Of a stretch of 64,000 nucleotides of DNA, positions 25,422-34,049 are shown piece after piece. Origin of the DNA: Rhizobium rhizogenes NBRC 13257 (GTDB lineage: Bacteria > Pseudomonadota > Alphaproteobacteria > Rhizobiales > Rhizobiaceae); assembly GCF_000696095.1 (NCBI RefSeq), contig NZ_BAYX01000010.1, forward strand, positions 1 through 64,000, in the 5' to 3' direction. The notes under the pieces are model-generated. The model worked only from the letters and a program-made list of their open reading frames with translations, was not told the origin of the DNA and did not search any database. The translations under genes and the position numbers were made by a program. Numbering within the stretch: position 1 is the first letter of the stretch; the number at the start of each line of letters is the position of its first letter.

Positions 25422-26326
25422 GGTTTTCTCCCCCCGTGCTTGCCGATATGGCGATAGGTGGTGATACCGATATTGTCGAAGAGGTGCTTGGCGTCGCCGG
25501 CGACCCGCTCGGAATGGCCGATATAGAGATGGCCGTTGTCCTGCAGCTGACCCGCGAAACGCGACCAGATCTTCGTCTGCGTCGGCTCATCGAAATAGAT
25601 GACGACGTTGCGGCAGAAGATGACGTCGAAGCTGCCCTTGAACGGCCATTGCGCCAGGAGGTTCAGTTCGTTGAAGGTGATCAGCCGCTTGACGCGATCG
25701 TCGATCTGGAACTTGCGGCGCCCCTGGATCTCCACTTCCTGGAACCATTGCTTGCGCATGGCGGGCGAGACAGTTTCGAGTGCTGCCTCGTCATATGCGC
25801 CCGCGCGGGCAAGGCCGAGAATCTTCGGATCGATATCCGTCGCCAGTATCCTGAAATCGAGGTCCGCGGCATTCGGCATCAGCGACAAAACCGTGAGCGC
25901 GATGGAATAAGGCTCCTGGCCGTCGGAACAGGCCGCCGACCAGATGCGGACGCGACCGCCCGCCTTGGCGCGCGCCAGAAGGCCCGGCAGGACCTCGTCG
26001 CGCAGATGATCGAAATGGTGGTTTTCGCGAAAGAAGCGCGTGAAATTGGTCGTCAAGTGCGACAGCATCTCGCGCCGCTGGACGGCGCCTGCCGGCGAAG
26101 AAACGAGCTGGCAATAATCGCGGAAGCCCGGCAGGCCGAGCGCGCGGATATGCTTGGACAGCCGCGAATAGACCAGCGATGCCTTGGTCTCGTTCAGAGA
26201 GATCCCGGCGTCCGAATAGATCATGGCGGCGATTTCGGAGAGATCCCGGCGGGTCAGCGGATATTCGCCGCTGGCCAGCACCTCGTCCGGGGATACTCTT
26301 AGATCTATTGCTCCCATCACGCTCAT
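25418..26326 (-). CDS. cheR: Chemoreceptor methyltransferase CheR
   Basis: 302 residues. The helical N-terminal domain is followed by the SAM-dependent methyltransferase fold with LTTNFTRFFRENHHF, IWSAACSDGQEPYSIAL and FDVIFCRNVVIYF. It methylates receptor glutamates. It overlaps cheW upstream and cheB downstream by four bases each. Confidence 0.97.
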   Translation of the reverse strand: MSVMGAIDLRVSPDEVLASGEYPLTRRDLSEIAAMIYSDAGISLNETKASLVYSRLSKHIRALGLPGFRDYCQLVSSPAGAVQRREMLSHLTTNFTRFFRENHHFDHLRDEVLPGLLARAKAGGRVRIWSAACSDGQEPYSIALTVLSLMPNAADLDFRILATDIDPKILGLARAGAYDEAALETVSPAMRKQWFQEVEIQGRRKFQIDDRVKRLITFNELNLLAQWPFKGSFDVIFCRNVVIYFDEPTQTKIWSRFAGQLQDNGHLYIGHSERVAGDAKHLFDNIGITTYRHIGKHGGRKP

Positions 26327-26790
26327 GCGGCCTGGCTTTCGTGTTCGGGGAACAGGGTTTCGAGTTCGATGAGACAGATCATGCGGCGGTCGATCGCCAG
26401 GACGCCACGCGCGAACTGCCGTTCATAATCGGAAGAGACTTCCGGCGTCGGCTGGATCGTGTCGTCGGTGACCGTGAGGATATCCGACACGGCATCGACC
26501 AAAAGGCCCACGACCTTGCGCTTGACCTGCGCGACGATGATCACATGCCGCACGGTTGGCTCGGCGCGCCCCATGCCGAGCCGGGCAGAGAGGTCGACGA
26601 TCGGCAGCACGGCGCCGCGCAAATTGATGACGCCAAGCATATAGCCGGGCGAATGCGGCATCGCGGTTGCGGGCGTCCAGCCGCGAATTTCGCGGACGGA
26701 CATGATGTCGACGCAGAATTCCTGATCGCCGATCCGGAAGGCGATCAGCTCTCGGGCACCATGGGTCAGGCTCTTGATCGCGTCGGACAT
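26323..26790 (-). CDS. cheW: Chemotaxis coupling protein CheW
   Basis: 155 residues forming a single CheW domain: LIAFRIGDQEFCVDIMSVRE, GYMLGVINLRGAVLPIVDLS and VGLLVDAVSDILTV. It bridges receptors and CheA. It begins four bases after the cheA stop and overlaps cheR. Confidence 0.96.
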   Translation of the reverse strand: MSDAIKSLTHGARELIAFRIGDQEFCVDIMSVREIRGWTPATAMPHSPGYMLGVINLRGAVLPIVDLSARLGMGRAEPTVRHVIIVAQVKRKVVGLLVDAVSDILTVTDDTIQPTPEVSSDYERQFARGVLAIDRRMICLIELETLFPEHESQAA

Positions 26791-26794
26791 AGGC

Positions 26795-29086
26795 TCAACC
26801 CACCGCTGCGTAGGATATTTCAGCCTTCAGCGACTGGCCGCGCGAGGCGCCGACCACGGCATCGACATCGAGGATGAGCGCGACACGCCCATCGCCGAGG
26901 ATGGTCGCCGCAGCGATGCCGGGCACATGGGTGTAGTTCGCCTCGAGGCTCTTGATGACGACCTGACGCTGGCCCTGGATGGCATCGACCATGAGAGCGC
27001 GCTGTCCGCCGCCTTCCGATTCCACCAGCAGCGCGACGCCTTCGACCGGATCGGCCTGGGTGGCGCGGAAGTTCAGGATGCGTCCGACATCGACCAGCGG
27101 GCAGAAGCTGTTGCGGATCGAGATCAGGCGATGGTTGGCACCGAAGGAATGGATAGCGGCGGCTTCCGGTTGCAGGGTTTCGACGATTGCGGTCAGCGGC
27201 ACGACCAGCGTCTGGCCGGCCACAGTCACCACCATGCCGTCGAGGACGGCAAGCGTCAGCGGCAAGCTCATGGTGAAGACGGAGCCATGTCCCGGCTTTG
27301 AGGTGATGTTGATGCGGCCGCCGAGCGCCTGGATCGAGCGCTTGACCACGTCCATACCGACGCCACGGCCGGAAATGTCGGAGATCTTGTCTGCGGTCGA
27401 AAAGCCCGGCAGGAAGATCAGGTTGTCGATTTCCTCGTCGGAAAGATTGGCATCGGCGGCGATCAGGTCATTGTCGATCGCCTTCTGGCGGACCTTCTCG
27501 CGGTTGATGCCGGCGCCGTCGTCGGCCAGCTCGATCAGGATGCGGCCAGAGCGATGCTTTGCCGTCAGGCGAACCGTGCCTTCCGGGTTCTTGCCGAGTG
27601 CCGCGCGCTTTTCCGGGGTCTCGACGCCGTGGTCGACAGCGTTGCGGATCATGTGGGTGAGCGGCTCAGCCAGCTTGTCGATGACCGTCTTGTCGACTTC
27701 GGTGTTTTCACCCTCTGTGATCAGACGGATCGACTTGCCGGTCATATCGGCGATTTCGCGGACGATGCGCGACATGCGCTGGAAGACCGGCTTCACCGGC
27801 TGCGCGCGGATCGCCATGACGCTGTCCTGGATCTCGCGGGTGAGCTGCTGCAGCTCCTCGAGGCCCATATTGATCGAGGATGTACCGTTATTGTCGTTTT
27901 CGATGACGCTCTGCGACAGCATCGCCTGGTTGATGACCAGTTCGCCGACGAGGTTGATCAGGCGGTCGACGCGATCGAGATCGACACGGATGGTCTGGCC
28001 GACGCCGGCAGCGGCGGCATTGTTCTGCGCGGCGGCACTGGCAGCGGCAGCCGCAGCTTCCTTCTTTTCGACGCGGGCGGCGGCGAGCTGCGCGATATTG
28101 CTTACCGTCTCGGCGGCGGCAACCGCGGCGGCCACATCATTCGCTGGCTGCGGCGCTTGCTCGACCACTTCCGCGGCCTGTCCGGCGCCATCATCGTCGA
28201 GGGCAGAGAGATCGAATGGCACGGGCACCATCGGCAGCTCATCGTCACCCTTCGAGGCGGCATCCTCGATCCGCCGGACATCGAGCTCGCAATCCCATTC
28301 GGCGAATTCGAAGACGGTGCGGATGGCATCTTCGCCCTTGTCCGTCCGGACCGAGATCGTCCAGGCGAAATAGGCGCCTTCAGCATCGATTTCGTCCAGG
28401 CCCGGCAGGGCATCCATATTGCAATGAACGCTCAGCTCACCGATGCGCGCGAGATCGCGCAGCAGCAGCGTCGCATCATTGCCCTTGGCGTAGAGATCGG
28501 CGCGCGGCTTGAAGCTGACCTGGTATTCCGGCATGGCTACGGGCGCTTCGTCAGCACCGAAATCATCATCGAAGCTGAAGGGGATCGGCTGGAAACCGCT
28601 ATCATCCGTCGCGGCAGGCGCAACCTCGACCGGGGCCGGTGCGAGTGCGACGGGCTTTGCCTGCTTGGGCGCAGCTTCGACAGTGGCGGACGCCGAAGGC
28701 AACTCGCCATGGGCCAGCGCCTCCAGCTCCTTGACCAGGCCTCGGCTACGGGCAGGATCGACGCTGCCGCCGTCGCGGGCCACATTGGTCAGATCCGCCA
28801 GCACATCGGCGGCCTTCAGCATGACCTTCAGGACATCCTGGGTCGGCTCCAGCTTGTTGGATCGAACGCAATCGAGCGTCGTCTCGAAGACATGGGCAAA
28901 GGAGACGAGATCATCGAGACCGAAGGCCCCTGCCCCACCCTTGATGGAATGAACGGCGCGGAAGACGGCATTGACGGTTTCCGGATCGCGGTCGCCATCA
29001 TTCATTTTCAGGAGACCGGATTCCAGTTCGGCGAGCTGCTCTTCGCACTCCTGGAAGAAAATCTCTTTGATTTCGTTCATATCCAT
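26795..29086 (-). CDS. cheA: Chemotaxis histidine kinase CheA
   Basis: 763 residues. Domains in order: P1 HPt with phosphorylated His46 (AVHSIKGGAGAFG); a P2-like region and long Ala-rich linker (about 130-370); the P3 dimerisation helices; the P4 ATPase with HMIRNAVDHGVE, LADDGAGINREK and ISGRGVGMDVVK; and the C-terminal CheW-like P5 domain. It phosphorylates CheY1, CheY2 and CheB. It lies 16 bp after cheY1 in the operon. Confidence 0.97.
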   Translation of the reverse strand: MDMNEIKEIFFQECEEQLAELESGLLKMNDGDRDPETVNAVFRAVHSIKGGAGAFGLDDLVSFAHVFETTLDCVRSNKLEPTQDVLKVMLKAADVLADLTNVARDGGSVDPARSRGLVKELEALAHGELPSASATVEAAPKQAKPVALAPAPVEVAPAATDDSGFQPIPFSFDDDFGADEAPVAMPEYQVSFKPRADLYAKGNDATLLLRDLARIGELSVHCNMDALPGLDEIDAEGAYFAWTISVRTDKGEDAIRTVFEFAEWDCELDVRRIEDAASKGDDELPMVPVPFDLSALDDDGAGQAAEVVEQAPQPANDVAAAVAAAETVSNIAQLAAARVEKKEAAAAAASAAAQNNAAAAGVGQTIRVDLDRVDRLINLVGELVINQAMLSQSVIENDNNGTSSINMGLEELQQLTREIQDSVMAIRAQPVKPVFQRMSRIVREIADMTGKSIRLITEGENTEVDKTVIDKLAEPLTHMIRNAVDHGVETPEKRAALGKNPEGTVRLTAKHRSGRILIELADDGAGINREKVRQKAIDNDLIAADANLSDEEIDNLIFLPGFSTADKISDISGRGVGMDVVKRSIQALGGRINITSKPGHGSVFTMSLPLTLAVLDGMVVTVAGQTLVVPLTAIVETLQPEAAAIHSFGANHRLISIRNSFCPLVDVGRILNFRATQADPVEGVALLVESEGGGQRALMVDAIQGQRQVVIKSLEANYTHVPGIAAATILGDGRVALILDVDAVVGASRGQSLKAEISYAAVG

Positions 29087-29102
29087 GAGGGACGGATCCT
29101 GT

Positions 29103-29468
29103 TTAAGCGGTTACACGCTCGATGGCATCGATCAGCTTGGCGGGGTCGAAAGGCTTGACGATCCAGCCCGTCGCACCGGCCTGGCGGGCACGGTTCTTCT
29201 TTTCGGCATCGCTTTCGGTCGTCAGCACCAGGATCGGGATAGCGCGGTACTTGTCGTTGCGGCGCACACCCTCGATGAAACCGAAACCGTCAAGGCGCGG
29301 CATGTTGATGTCGGTGACGATGACGTCGGGATTGGCTTCCTCGAGGACTTCCAGCCCCTCGATGCCGTCTTCAGCCTGAATGGTCTCGAAGCCGGCATTG
29401 TTGAGGGTGACGAGAAGCATGTTTCGAATGGTCCGTGAATCGTCCACGGTCAGCACTTTTTTCTTCAT
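29103..29468 (-). CDS. cheY1: Chemotaxis response regulator CheY1 (phosphate sink type)
   Basis: 121 residues, a receiver domain with Asp9-Asp10, phospho-acceptor Asp53 in VIVTDINMPRLDG, Thr in VLTTES and Lys in WIVKPFDP. It is encoded between cheS and cheA as in S. meliloti, where CheY1 drains phosphate from CheA instead of a CheZ phosphatase. It overlaps cheS by four bases. Confidence 0.93.
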   Translation of the reverse strand: MKKKVLTVDDSRTIRNMLLVTLNNAGFETIQAEDGIEGLEVLEEANPDVIVTDINMPRLDGFGFIEGVRRNDKYRAIPILVLTTESDAEKKNRARQAGATGWIVKPFDPAKLIDAIERVTA

Positions 29469-29761
29469 TGCCGGATCTCCTTGGCAAGCAGGTGATCGAT
29501 GTCGATACCGATCATCTGCAGCGTTTTTTGAAATGCATCCGACACCTTCGAAAAGGTGAAGGACAGCTTGTCTTCATCCCAAGTCTTGGCGGCGGCCATG
29601 ATGACCTGAATGCACAAGGCGCCGATCCTTTCGACGCCCGAGGCGTCGATCGCGACATTGCTGCCGCGCAGCCCCATCAGCTTGCCGCGAAGCGCCGAGG
29701 CCTCGTTGAGGTCCAGCACCGCGGCCAGACTGACTGTCTTTTCGCCTTTCCTGCTCGCCAT
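29465..29761 (-). CDS. cheS: STAS-domain chemotaxis protein CheS
   Basis: 98 residues from ATG 29761, which has AGGA eight bases upstream; the longer frame from TTG 29827 lacks a ribosome site. The fold is a STAS-like domain with VAIDASGVERIGALCIQVIM. In S. meliloti, CheS of this size and position binds CheA and increases CheY1 binding and dephosphorylation. It lies between icpA and cheY1 and overlaps cheY1 by four bases. Confidence 0.82.
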   Translation of the reverse strand: MASRKGEKTVSLAAVLDLNEASALRGKLMGLRGSNVAIDASGVERIGALCIQVIMAAAKTWDEDKLSFTFSKVSDAFQKTLQMIGIDIDHLLAKEIRQ

Positions 29762-29823
29762 CGCTTCAATCCTTGTTGCCTGAAATCGAGCACCGTGGCC
29801 CGCATTCACATGTAATAGAGTGG

Positions 29824-31467
29824 TCAATAGGCATTCCGTTCGCCCCCGGCTGCTGCCCTGCGAGGCGGAAAATCGAATTCGACATCATCGTCCTGACGCA
29901 GGCCGAAGACGTCGTCGCGCCTGGGGGCCGGCAGACGTTGCGCGCCGACCGCCGAACGCGGCGCCACGGCATGGCGCCGTTCGCGCTCAAGGCGGAACTC
30001 GCGGATCGTGCGGCCGAGGTCGAGGATGGTGTCATGGAGGTGATCGGCACCCTCCTGCGAACGACCGGCGAGGCTGCGGGCAGCGGAAGCGCGTTCGCTG
30101 AGACTGCCGATCTCGACAGTCACGCTGCGCAGGCCCGCGGCCTGTTCGTCGGTGGCGGCGGCGATGCCGGAGATGGCGTCGTTGATATCGGTCACCTGGC
30201 GCACGATACTGCCGATCGCCTCCTGCGTACGACCGACCATCCGCACGCCGGCGTCGACCTGCGCCTTGGTGCCTGTCACCAGCACCTTGATCTCGCGGGC
30301 GGCATCGGCGGAGCGCTGCGCGAGAGCGCGGACTTCCTGGGCGACGACCGCGAAGCCACGGCCGCTGTCGCCGGCACGCGCCGCCTCGATACCGGCGTTG
30401 AGAGCCAGGAGGTTAGTCTGGAATGCGATCTCGTCGATGACGCCGATGATCTGGCCGATCTTTTCGGCCGATGTCTCGATGTCGGCCATGGCGGAGATGG
30501 CCTGGCCGACAACCTGACCGCTGTCTTCCACCGCAACGCGCGTGGAGGCGGCGGCGCGCTCGGCCGACCGGGTGCTCGTCGCATTGCCGCCGATCTGCTC
30601 GGCAAGCTCAGCGAGCTGTCTCGCGGAGGTGGCGAGCCCCTTGGATTGTTCCGTGGAATCCTGCGCAAGGGACCGGGAATCGCGAGCGATGGCATTCGTC
30701 GTCGCTTCGGCCGCCTGTATGCCGCCGGACAGGGCCGTAAATTGCTGCTGGATATCGTCCAGCGCGGCATTCAGCGCTTCCACCAGTTCGGTGTAGGCGG
30801 GCGGGGCGTCGGCCGGCATGCGAACGGTGAGGTCGCGCTCGGCAAGACCCTGGATGACATCTGCGAAGAGACCGGCCACTTCCGCCTGATCGGCGGCCCG
30901 CTGATCGGCCAGCGCACGCTGATGATTGAGGCGCAGCTCGTTGAAGCGCAGCGATACCGCGATTTCGACATCGACCATGACAAGACGGACGGCAGCCTTG
31001 ACCAGCTCGCTCAGTTCACGAGCGCGGCGCTTGGTTCCCGGCAAAACGGCCCGGCCACCCATCTCTTCGACGATGCCGGCCAGAATATGTTCCAGAACCA
31101 CGCCATGGCCGGCGACGTGCCAGCGCGGGTCGAGCCCCATCTTGCTTTCGCTGTCGGAGAGAACCTTGACGCGCTCCGCATAGAGGCTGTCGAAGCGGGC
31201 ATCCGTCAGCACGTCCCAATGCGAGGATTGCAGATCCTGCAGCCGTTCGAGCTGGCTCTCGCTGGCAAAATTGCGCGCGGCGTCCGGAAAGGTCTGGAAA
31301 CGGTGAAAGAGATCGCGCAAGCCTGCTTTCAGATGAGTCTCGAGCATCGGCCGATTGCGGCGCACGATCTCGCATTGCTCGGCGGCGAGCCCCGCAAAAC
31401 GCAAGCGATCGCGAAGGCTTCCCGCCTGCGTCCGCCCTGCCTGATCTGACGGCGAATCCTGCGCCAA
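29824..31467 (-). CDS. icpA: Soluble globin-fold methyl-accepting chemotaxis protein IcpA
   Basis: 547 residues with no membrane helix. Residues 20-175 are a protoglobin-type sensor domain (LRFAGLAAEQ, GLDPRWHVAGHGVVLEHI). A linker of about 40 residues precedes the receptor signalling domain with IIGVIDEIAFQTNLLALNAG and GRGFAVVAQEVRALAQRS. The residue aligning with the heme-ligating proximal His is Glu107 (SDSESKMG). No CheR-binding pentapeptide ends the protein. TTG at 31467 is the start that preserves the globin N-terminus. It heads the che operon, as IcpA does in related rhizobia. Confidence 0.85.
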   Translation of the reverse strand: MAQDSPSDQAGRTQAGSLRDRLRFAGLAAEQCEIVRRNRPMLETHLKAGLRDLFHRFQTFPDAARNFASESQLERLQDLQSSHWDVLTDARFDSLYAERVKVLSDSESKMGLDPRWHVAGHGVVLEHILAGIVEEMGGRAVLPGTKRRARELSELVKAAVRLVMVDVEIAVSLRFNELRLNHQRALADQRAADQAEVAGLFADVIQGLAERDLTVRMPADAPPAYTELVEALNAALDDIQQQFTALSGGIQAAEATTNAIARDSRSLAQDSTEQSKGLATSARQLAELAEQIGGNATSTRSAERAAASTRVAVEDSGQVVGQAISAMADIETSAEKIGQIIGVIDEIAFQTNLLALNAGIEAARAGDSGRGFAVVAQEVRALAQRSADAAREIKVLVTGTKAQVDAGVRMVGRTQEAIGSIVRQVTDINDAISGIAAATDEQAAGLRSVTVEIGSLSERASAARSLAGRSQEGADHLHDTILDLGRTIREFRLERERRHAVAPRSAVGAQRLPAPRRDDVFGLRQDDDVEFDFPPRRAAAGGERNAY

Positions 31468-31920
31468 AATCGTCCCTGCCGAACTGCCGGGCGCAAAGAG
31501 CCCCGGCGAAACCGCTGATAATCGGGTTCAGACGCTATGAGAGGACGAGAAAGGGCGGAGGTCGCCGTCGATCGATTGATCGCGGCACACTGAAGCTCGC
31601 TCGTTCATCAAAGTCTGTTCCCGGACCTGTTTGATGAGATTGATACCGGATCGAGCCCGGTACGACGGGGCGGCTTCATGCCTGGTGAGAACGAGTAACA
31701 ATTGTCCCATTCCGACGTGCAGCTTCCATGTTTATGGTTAATTCCTTGCTTGAAGGTTAATAGCCGTCGTCGGACCCTCCGTTTTAATTTGAACTGTTCC
31801 CGGTTCAATTTCGCTCACTGGCCGATTCGAGTAAAACCGGGGCCGCCCGCAAGTCACGGGCAAGCTTCATGCTTTAATCCTGCAAGTAGAGACACCTTCG
31901 ATGTCGACGTGGAGAGAGCA
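31468..31920. promoter_or_regulatory. Non-coding region between icpA and a small membrane gene
   Basis: 453 bp without a convincing gene other than the 37-codon one that follows. It should contain the che operon promoter on the minus strand. I see an inverted repeat TTGAAC-N8-GTTCAA (31789-31808) and a repeated GGTTAAT at about 31736 and 31755. No reliable promoter boxes could be placed. Confidence 0.35.
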
Positions 31921-32034
31921 ATGATTGTTCTTGGTTTGACTGCCTTGTTGACCGCCGGCATGACGCTTGCCGCCTTCACATTTCTGAGCCGCCTCGAAGA
32001 GGTGCGCGTGAAGAGCTCCCCGCGGGTACTCTGA
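31921..32034 (+). CDS. Putative 37-residue single-span membrane microprotein
   Basis: The frame from ATG 31921 has a strong ribosome site GGAGAG just upstream. It encodes a hydrophobic helix (MIVLGLTALLTAGMTLAAFT) followed by a charged tail SRLEEVRVKSS and ends PRVL. The frame is open further upstream, but the ribosome site and helix start favour ATG 31921. The function is unknown. Confidence 0.5.
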   Translation: MIVLGLTALLTAGMTLAAFTFLSRLEEVRVKSSPRVL

Positions 32035-32201
32035 AAATTCCTTTCCAACGCCCATAGGCGACACATATCCCCCATGAAAGGGTCCTATGTGCGCGGCATC
32101 GCGCCGCGCTTTCCGCCGTCTTTCCCGCGCATCGGGAGCTGGCGTCGAGCTCGATAGTTCCGTATGAAGCCCCACGACCCGGCACCGAGATCGACCTGTC
32201 A

Positions 32202-33698
32202 ATGTCCGACACGACCAATTCCGAATCTAGCCACCAGAGACTTTCGCTGCGGCTTGCTTTCACCATCATCTTCGGCATCACGCTCTGGCGCGTGATCATG
32301 CTCGTCTTCAACAGGACAGATCTGTTCGTCGACGAGGCGCAATACTGGTTCTGGGGACAGAACCTCGATTTCGGCTATTATTCCAAGCCGCCGATGATCG
32401 CCTGGGTCATCCGTTTCTTCAATGCGATATCGGGATCGGACTCGACCTTCTGGATCCGCGTTTCCGCGCCGCTCTTCCATCTTGCCACCGCGCTGATGCT
32501 GATGCTGACCACGCGGCGGCTGTTTGCCGGAGATACGGGAGAAGAGATCGCGCCTTGGGTCGGCGTCATCTTCGTCACCCTGCCGGCCGCCTCGCTGTCG
32601 GCGGTGCTGGTATCGACCGATACGATCCAGATCCTGTTCGTCACCATTGCCATCTGGGCCTTTCTCGGCCTGACCCGGCGCTCGTCCCTCCTCGAGGCGC
32701 TGATCCTCGGCGCCAGCCTTGGCATCGCCTTTCTGACGAAATATTCCGTGCTTTTTCTGCTGCCGGGCGTCGGCATCGCCATGCTGACCTTGCGTTCGGC
32801 GCGCATTGCCTGGCGCGACGTGTTCATCGCCGCCATCGTCGGCGCCATCGTCGTTTTCCCTAACCTCTGGTGGAACTTCGCCCATGACGCGGCGACGGTG
32901 CGCCATACCGAGAGCATCGCTCGGTGGAATGGCGGGGGTAGCGGCGGCGGGCTGGTGCAGCATCTGCTCGGCGGGCTCGGCTTCCTCGGCGCGCAATTCG
33001 GCGTCGTCGGCCCTGTCATCTTCTATGCCATGCTCTGGGCCGCCTGGCGGTTAATCCGCGGAAAAAGCGACGATAGGGAAAAGCTGCTTATCTGGCTGTC
33101 GGTTCCAGTCGTCGCCATGATCACGCTGCAGGCGCTGTTCGCCAAGGCCTATGCCAACTGGGCCGTCGCTGCCTATGCAGCCGGCACCATCCTCGCCGTC
33201 TGGATTCTCTATCGCCTGACGAAGAAGGGCCTCGTCGTTTCGCTGATCATCGGCGCCGTCGTTGCCTTCCTGCTGCCGGTGCTCACTGTCCTTGCCTATG
33301 ACATCAAGCTGCCGAACGGCGATCTGGTGATGAAGCGCTATGTCGGCCGCAGCGCCATCAGCCTGGAGGTCGCCGATATCGCGACCAAGGCGAACTTGCC
33401 CGACATCGTCTCCAGCGACCGGGATATTCTCGCCGACCTGTTCTATACGCTGAAGGGTAAGCCCTATCGCATCCATGCCCGCAATTTCGGCGGCTTCCCC
33501 AAGAGCTATTACGAGCAGAATTTCTCGCTGCCCTCGAATACGACCGCTGATGTGCTCTATGTCGACGACGGACCGCTCGATTGCACGGCTGGCCGATCGG
33601 AACTGATCAAGAGCTGGTCGCCCGAGTTCGGCTACAAGAAAGGCAAGACGATCTACGCCTATCGCGTTTCGCCAGCCTGCCTCACGCCCGCTCCCTAG
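32202..33698 (+). CDS. rgtD: ArnT/GT39-family membrane glycosyltransferase, probable lipid A galacturonosyltransferase
   Basis: 498 residues with about ten membrane segments. The catalytic N-terminal loop contains RTDLFVDEAQYWFWGQ and GYYSKPPMIAWV, the Asp-Glu motif of polyprenyl-phosphate-sugar glycosyltransferases (PMT/ArnT). A soluble periplasmic C-terminus follows residue 365. In R. leguminosarum a gene of this family and size next to the che cluster is rgtD, which adds galacturonic acid to the lipid A 4' position. The symbol is inferred from family and position; other Rgt-type specificities are possible. Its end overlaps the convergent small repressor gene by four bases. Confidence 0.72.
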   Translation: MSDTTNSESSHQRLSLRLAFTIIFGITLWRVIMLVFNRTDLFVDEAQYWFWGQNLDFGYYSKPPMIAWVIRFFNAISGSDSTFWIRVSAPLFHLATALMLMLTTRRLFAGDTGEEIAPWVGVIFVTLPAASLSAVLVSTDTIQILFVTIAIWAFLGLTRRSSLLEALILGASLGIAFLTKYSVLFLLPGVGIAMLTLRSARIAWRDVFIAAIVGAIVVFPNLWWNFAHDAATVRHTESIARWNGGGSGGGLVQHLLGGLGFLGAQFGVVGPVIFYAMLWAAWRLIRGKSDDREKLLIWLSVPVVAMITLQALFAKAYANWAVAAYAAGTILAVWILYRLTKKGLVVSLIIGAVVAFLLPVLTVLAYDIKLPNGDLVMKRYVGRSAISLEVADIATKANLPDIVSSDRDILADLFYTLKGKPYRIHARNFGGFPKSYYEQNFSLPSNTTADVLYVDDGPLDCTAGRSELIKSWSPEFGYKKGKTIYAYRVSPACLTPAP

Positions 33699-33946
33699 TC
33701 CTGGCCCTGCTTCGGGGCGCGACGTGGACAGACGCCCCAGCCAAGCTCCGGCATTTCCGCGAAGACGGCGCCGCCCTCTTCGAAGGCGAGGCGTAATTGC
33801 GCTTCCGTTGCCCGGTGAATATCATGATGGCCGCCCTCATAGTCACGAATCGTGCTTCGTGACACGCCGGCCTTTTCCGCGATGTCCGACTGTGTCCAGT
33901 CCAGCAGCCCACGCGCCGCTCGGCAGAGCGCAGGAGTGAGAATCAT
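33695..33946 (-). CDS. Small Xre-type helix-turn-helix protein
   Basis: 83 residues from ATG 33946. The HTH occupies residues 5-60: LCRAARGLLDWTQSDIAEKA then GVSRSTIRDYEGGHHDIHRA. The layout of a single Cro/C1-type domain with a short C-terminal tail (GWGVCP) is common among rhizobial regulators. It is divergent from the antiporter gene, 103 bp away, and could control it. The target is unknown. Confidence 0.8.
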   Translation of the reverse strand: MILTPALCRAARGLLDWTQSDIAEKAGVSRSTIRDYEGGHHDIHRATEAQLRLAFEEGGAVFAEMPELGWGVCPRRAPKQGQD

Positions 33947-34049
33947 TGGTTTATTGCCTTGATTCACAACCAGAAACCACCCATATTGGTCAACATAAGC
34001 CAAATATGTCATAAACTACGCGGGATTTCCAGTATCGAGGAGATGGCTC

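Noticed and set aside
27554..29158. 534-codon open frame opposite cheA
   Set aside because: Antisense shadow of a high-GC gene; cheA shows all kinase domains in the other strand.
29762..29827. Longer cheS start at TTG 29827 overlapping the icpA stop
   Set aside because: No ribosome site precedes it, whereas ATG 29761 has AGGA at good spacing and gives the known CheS length.
29824..31467. Describing IcpA as a heme-based oxygen sensor
   Set aside because: The position of the proximal His appears to be Glu107, so heme binding cannot be assumed from the fold.
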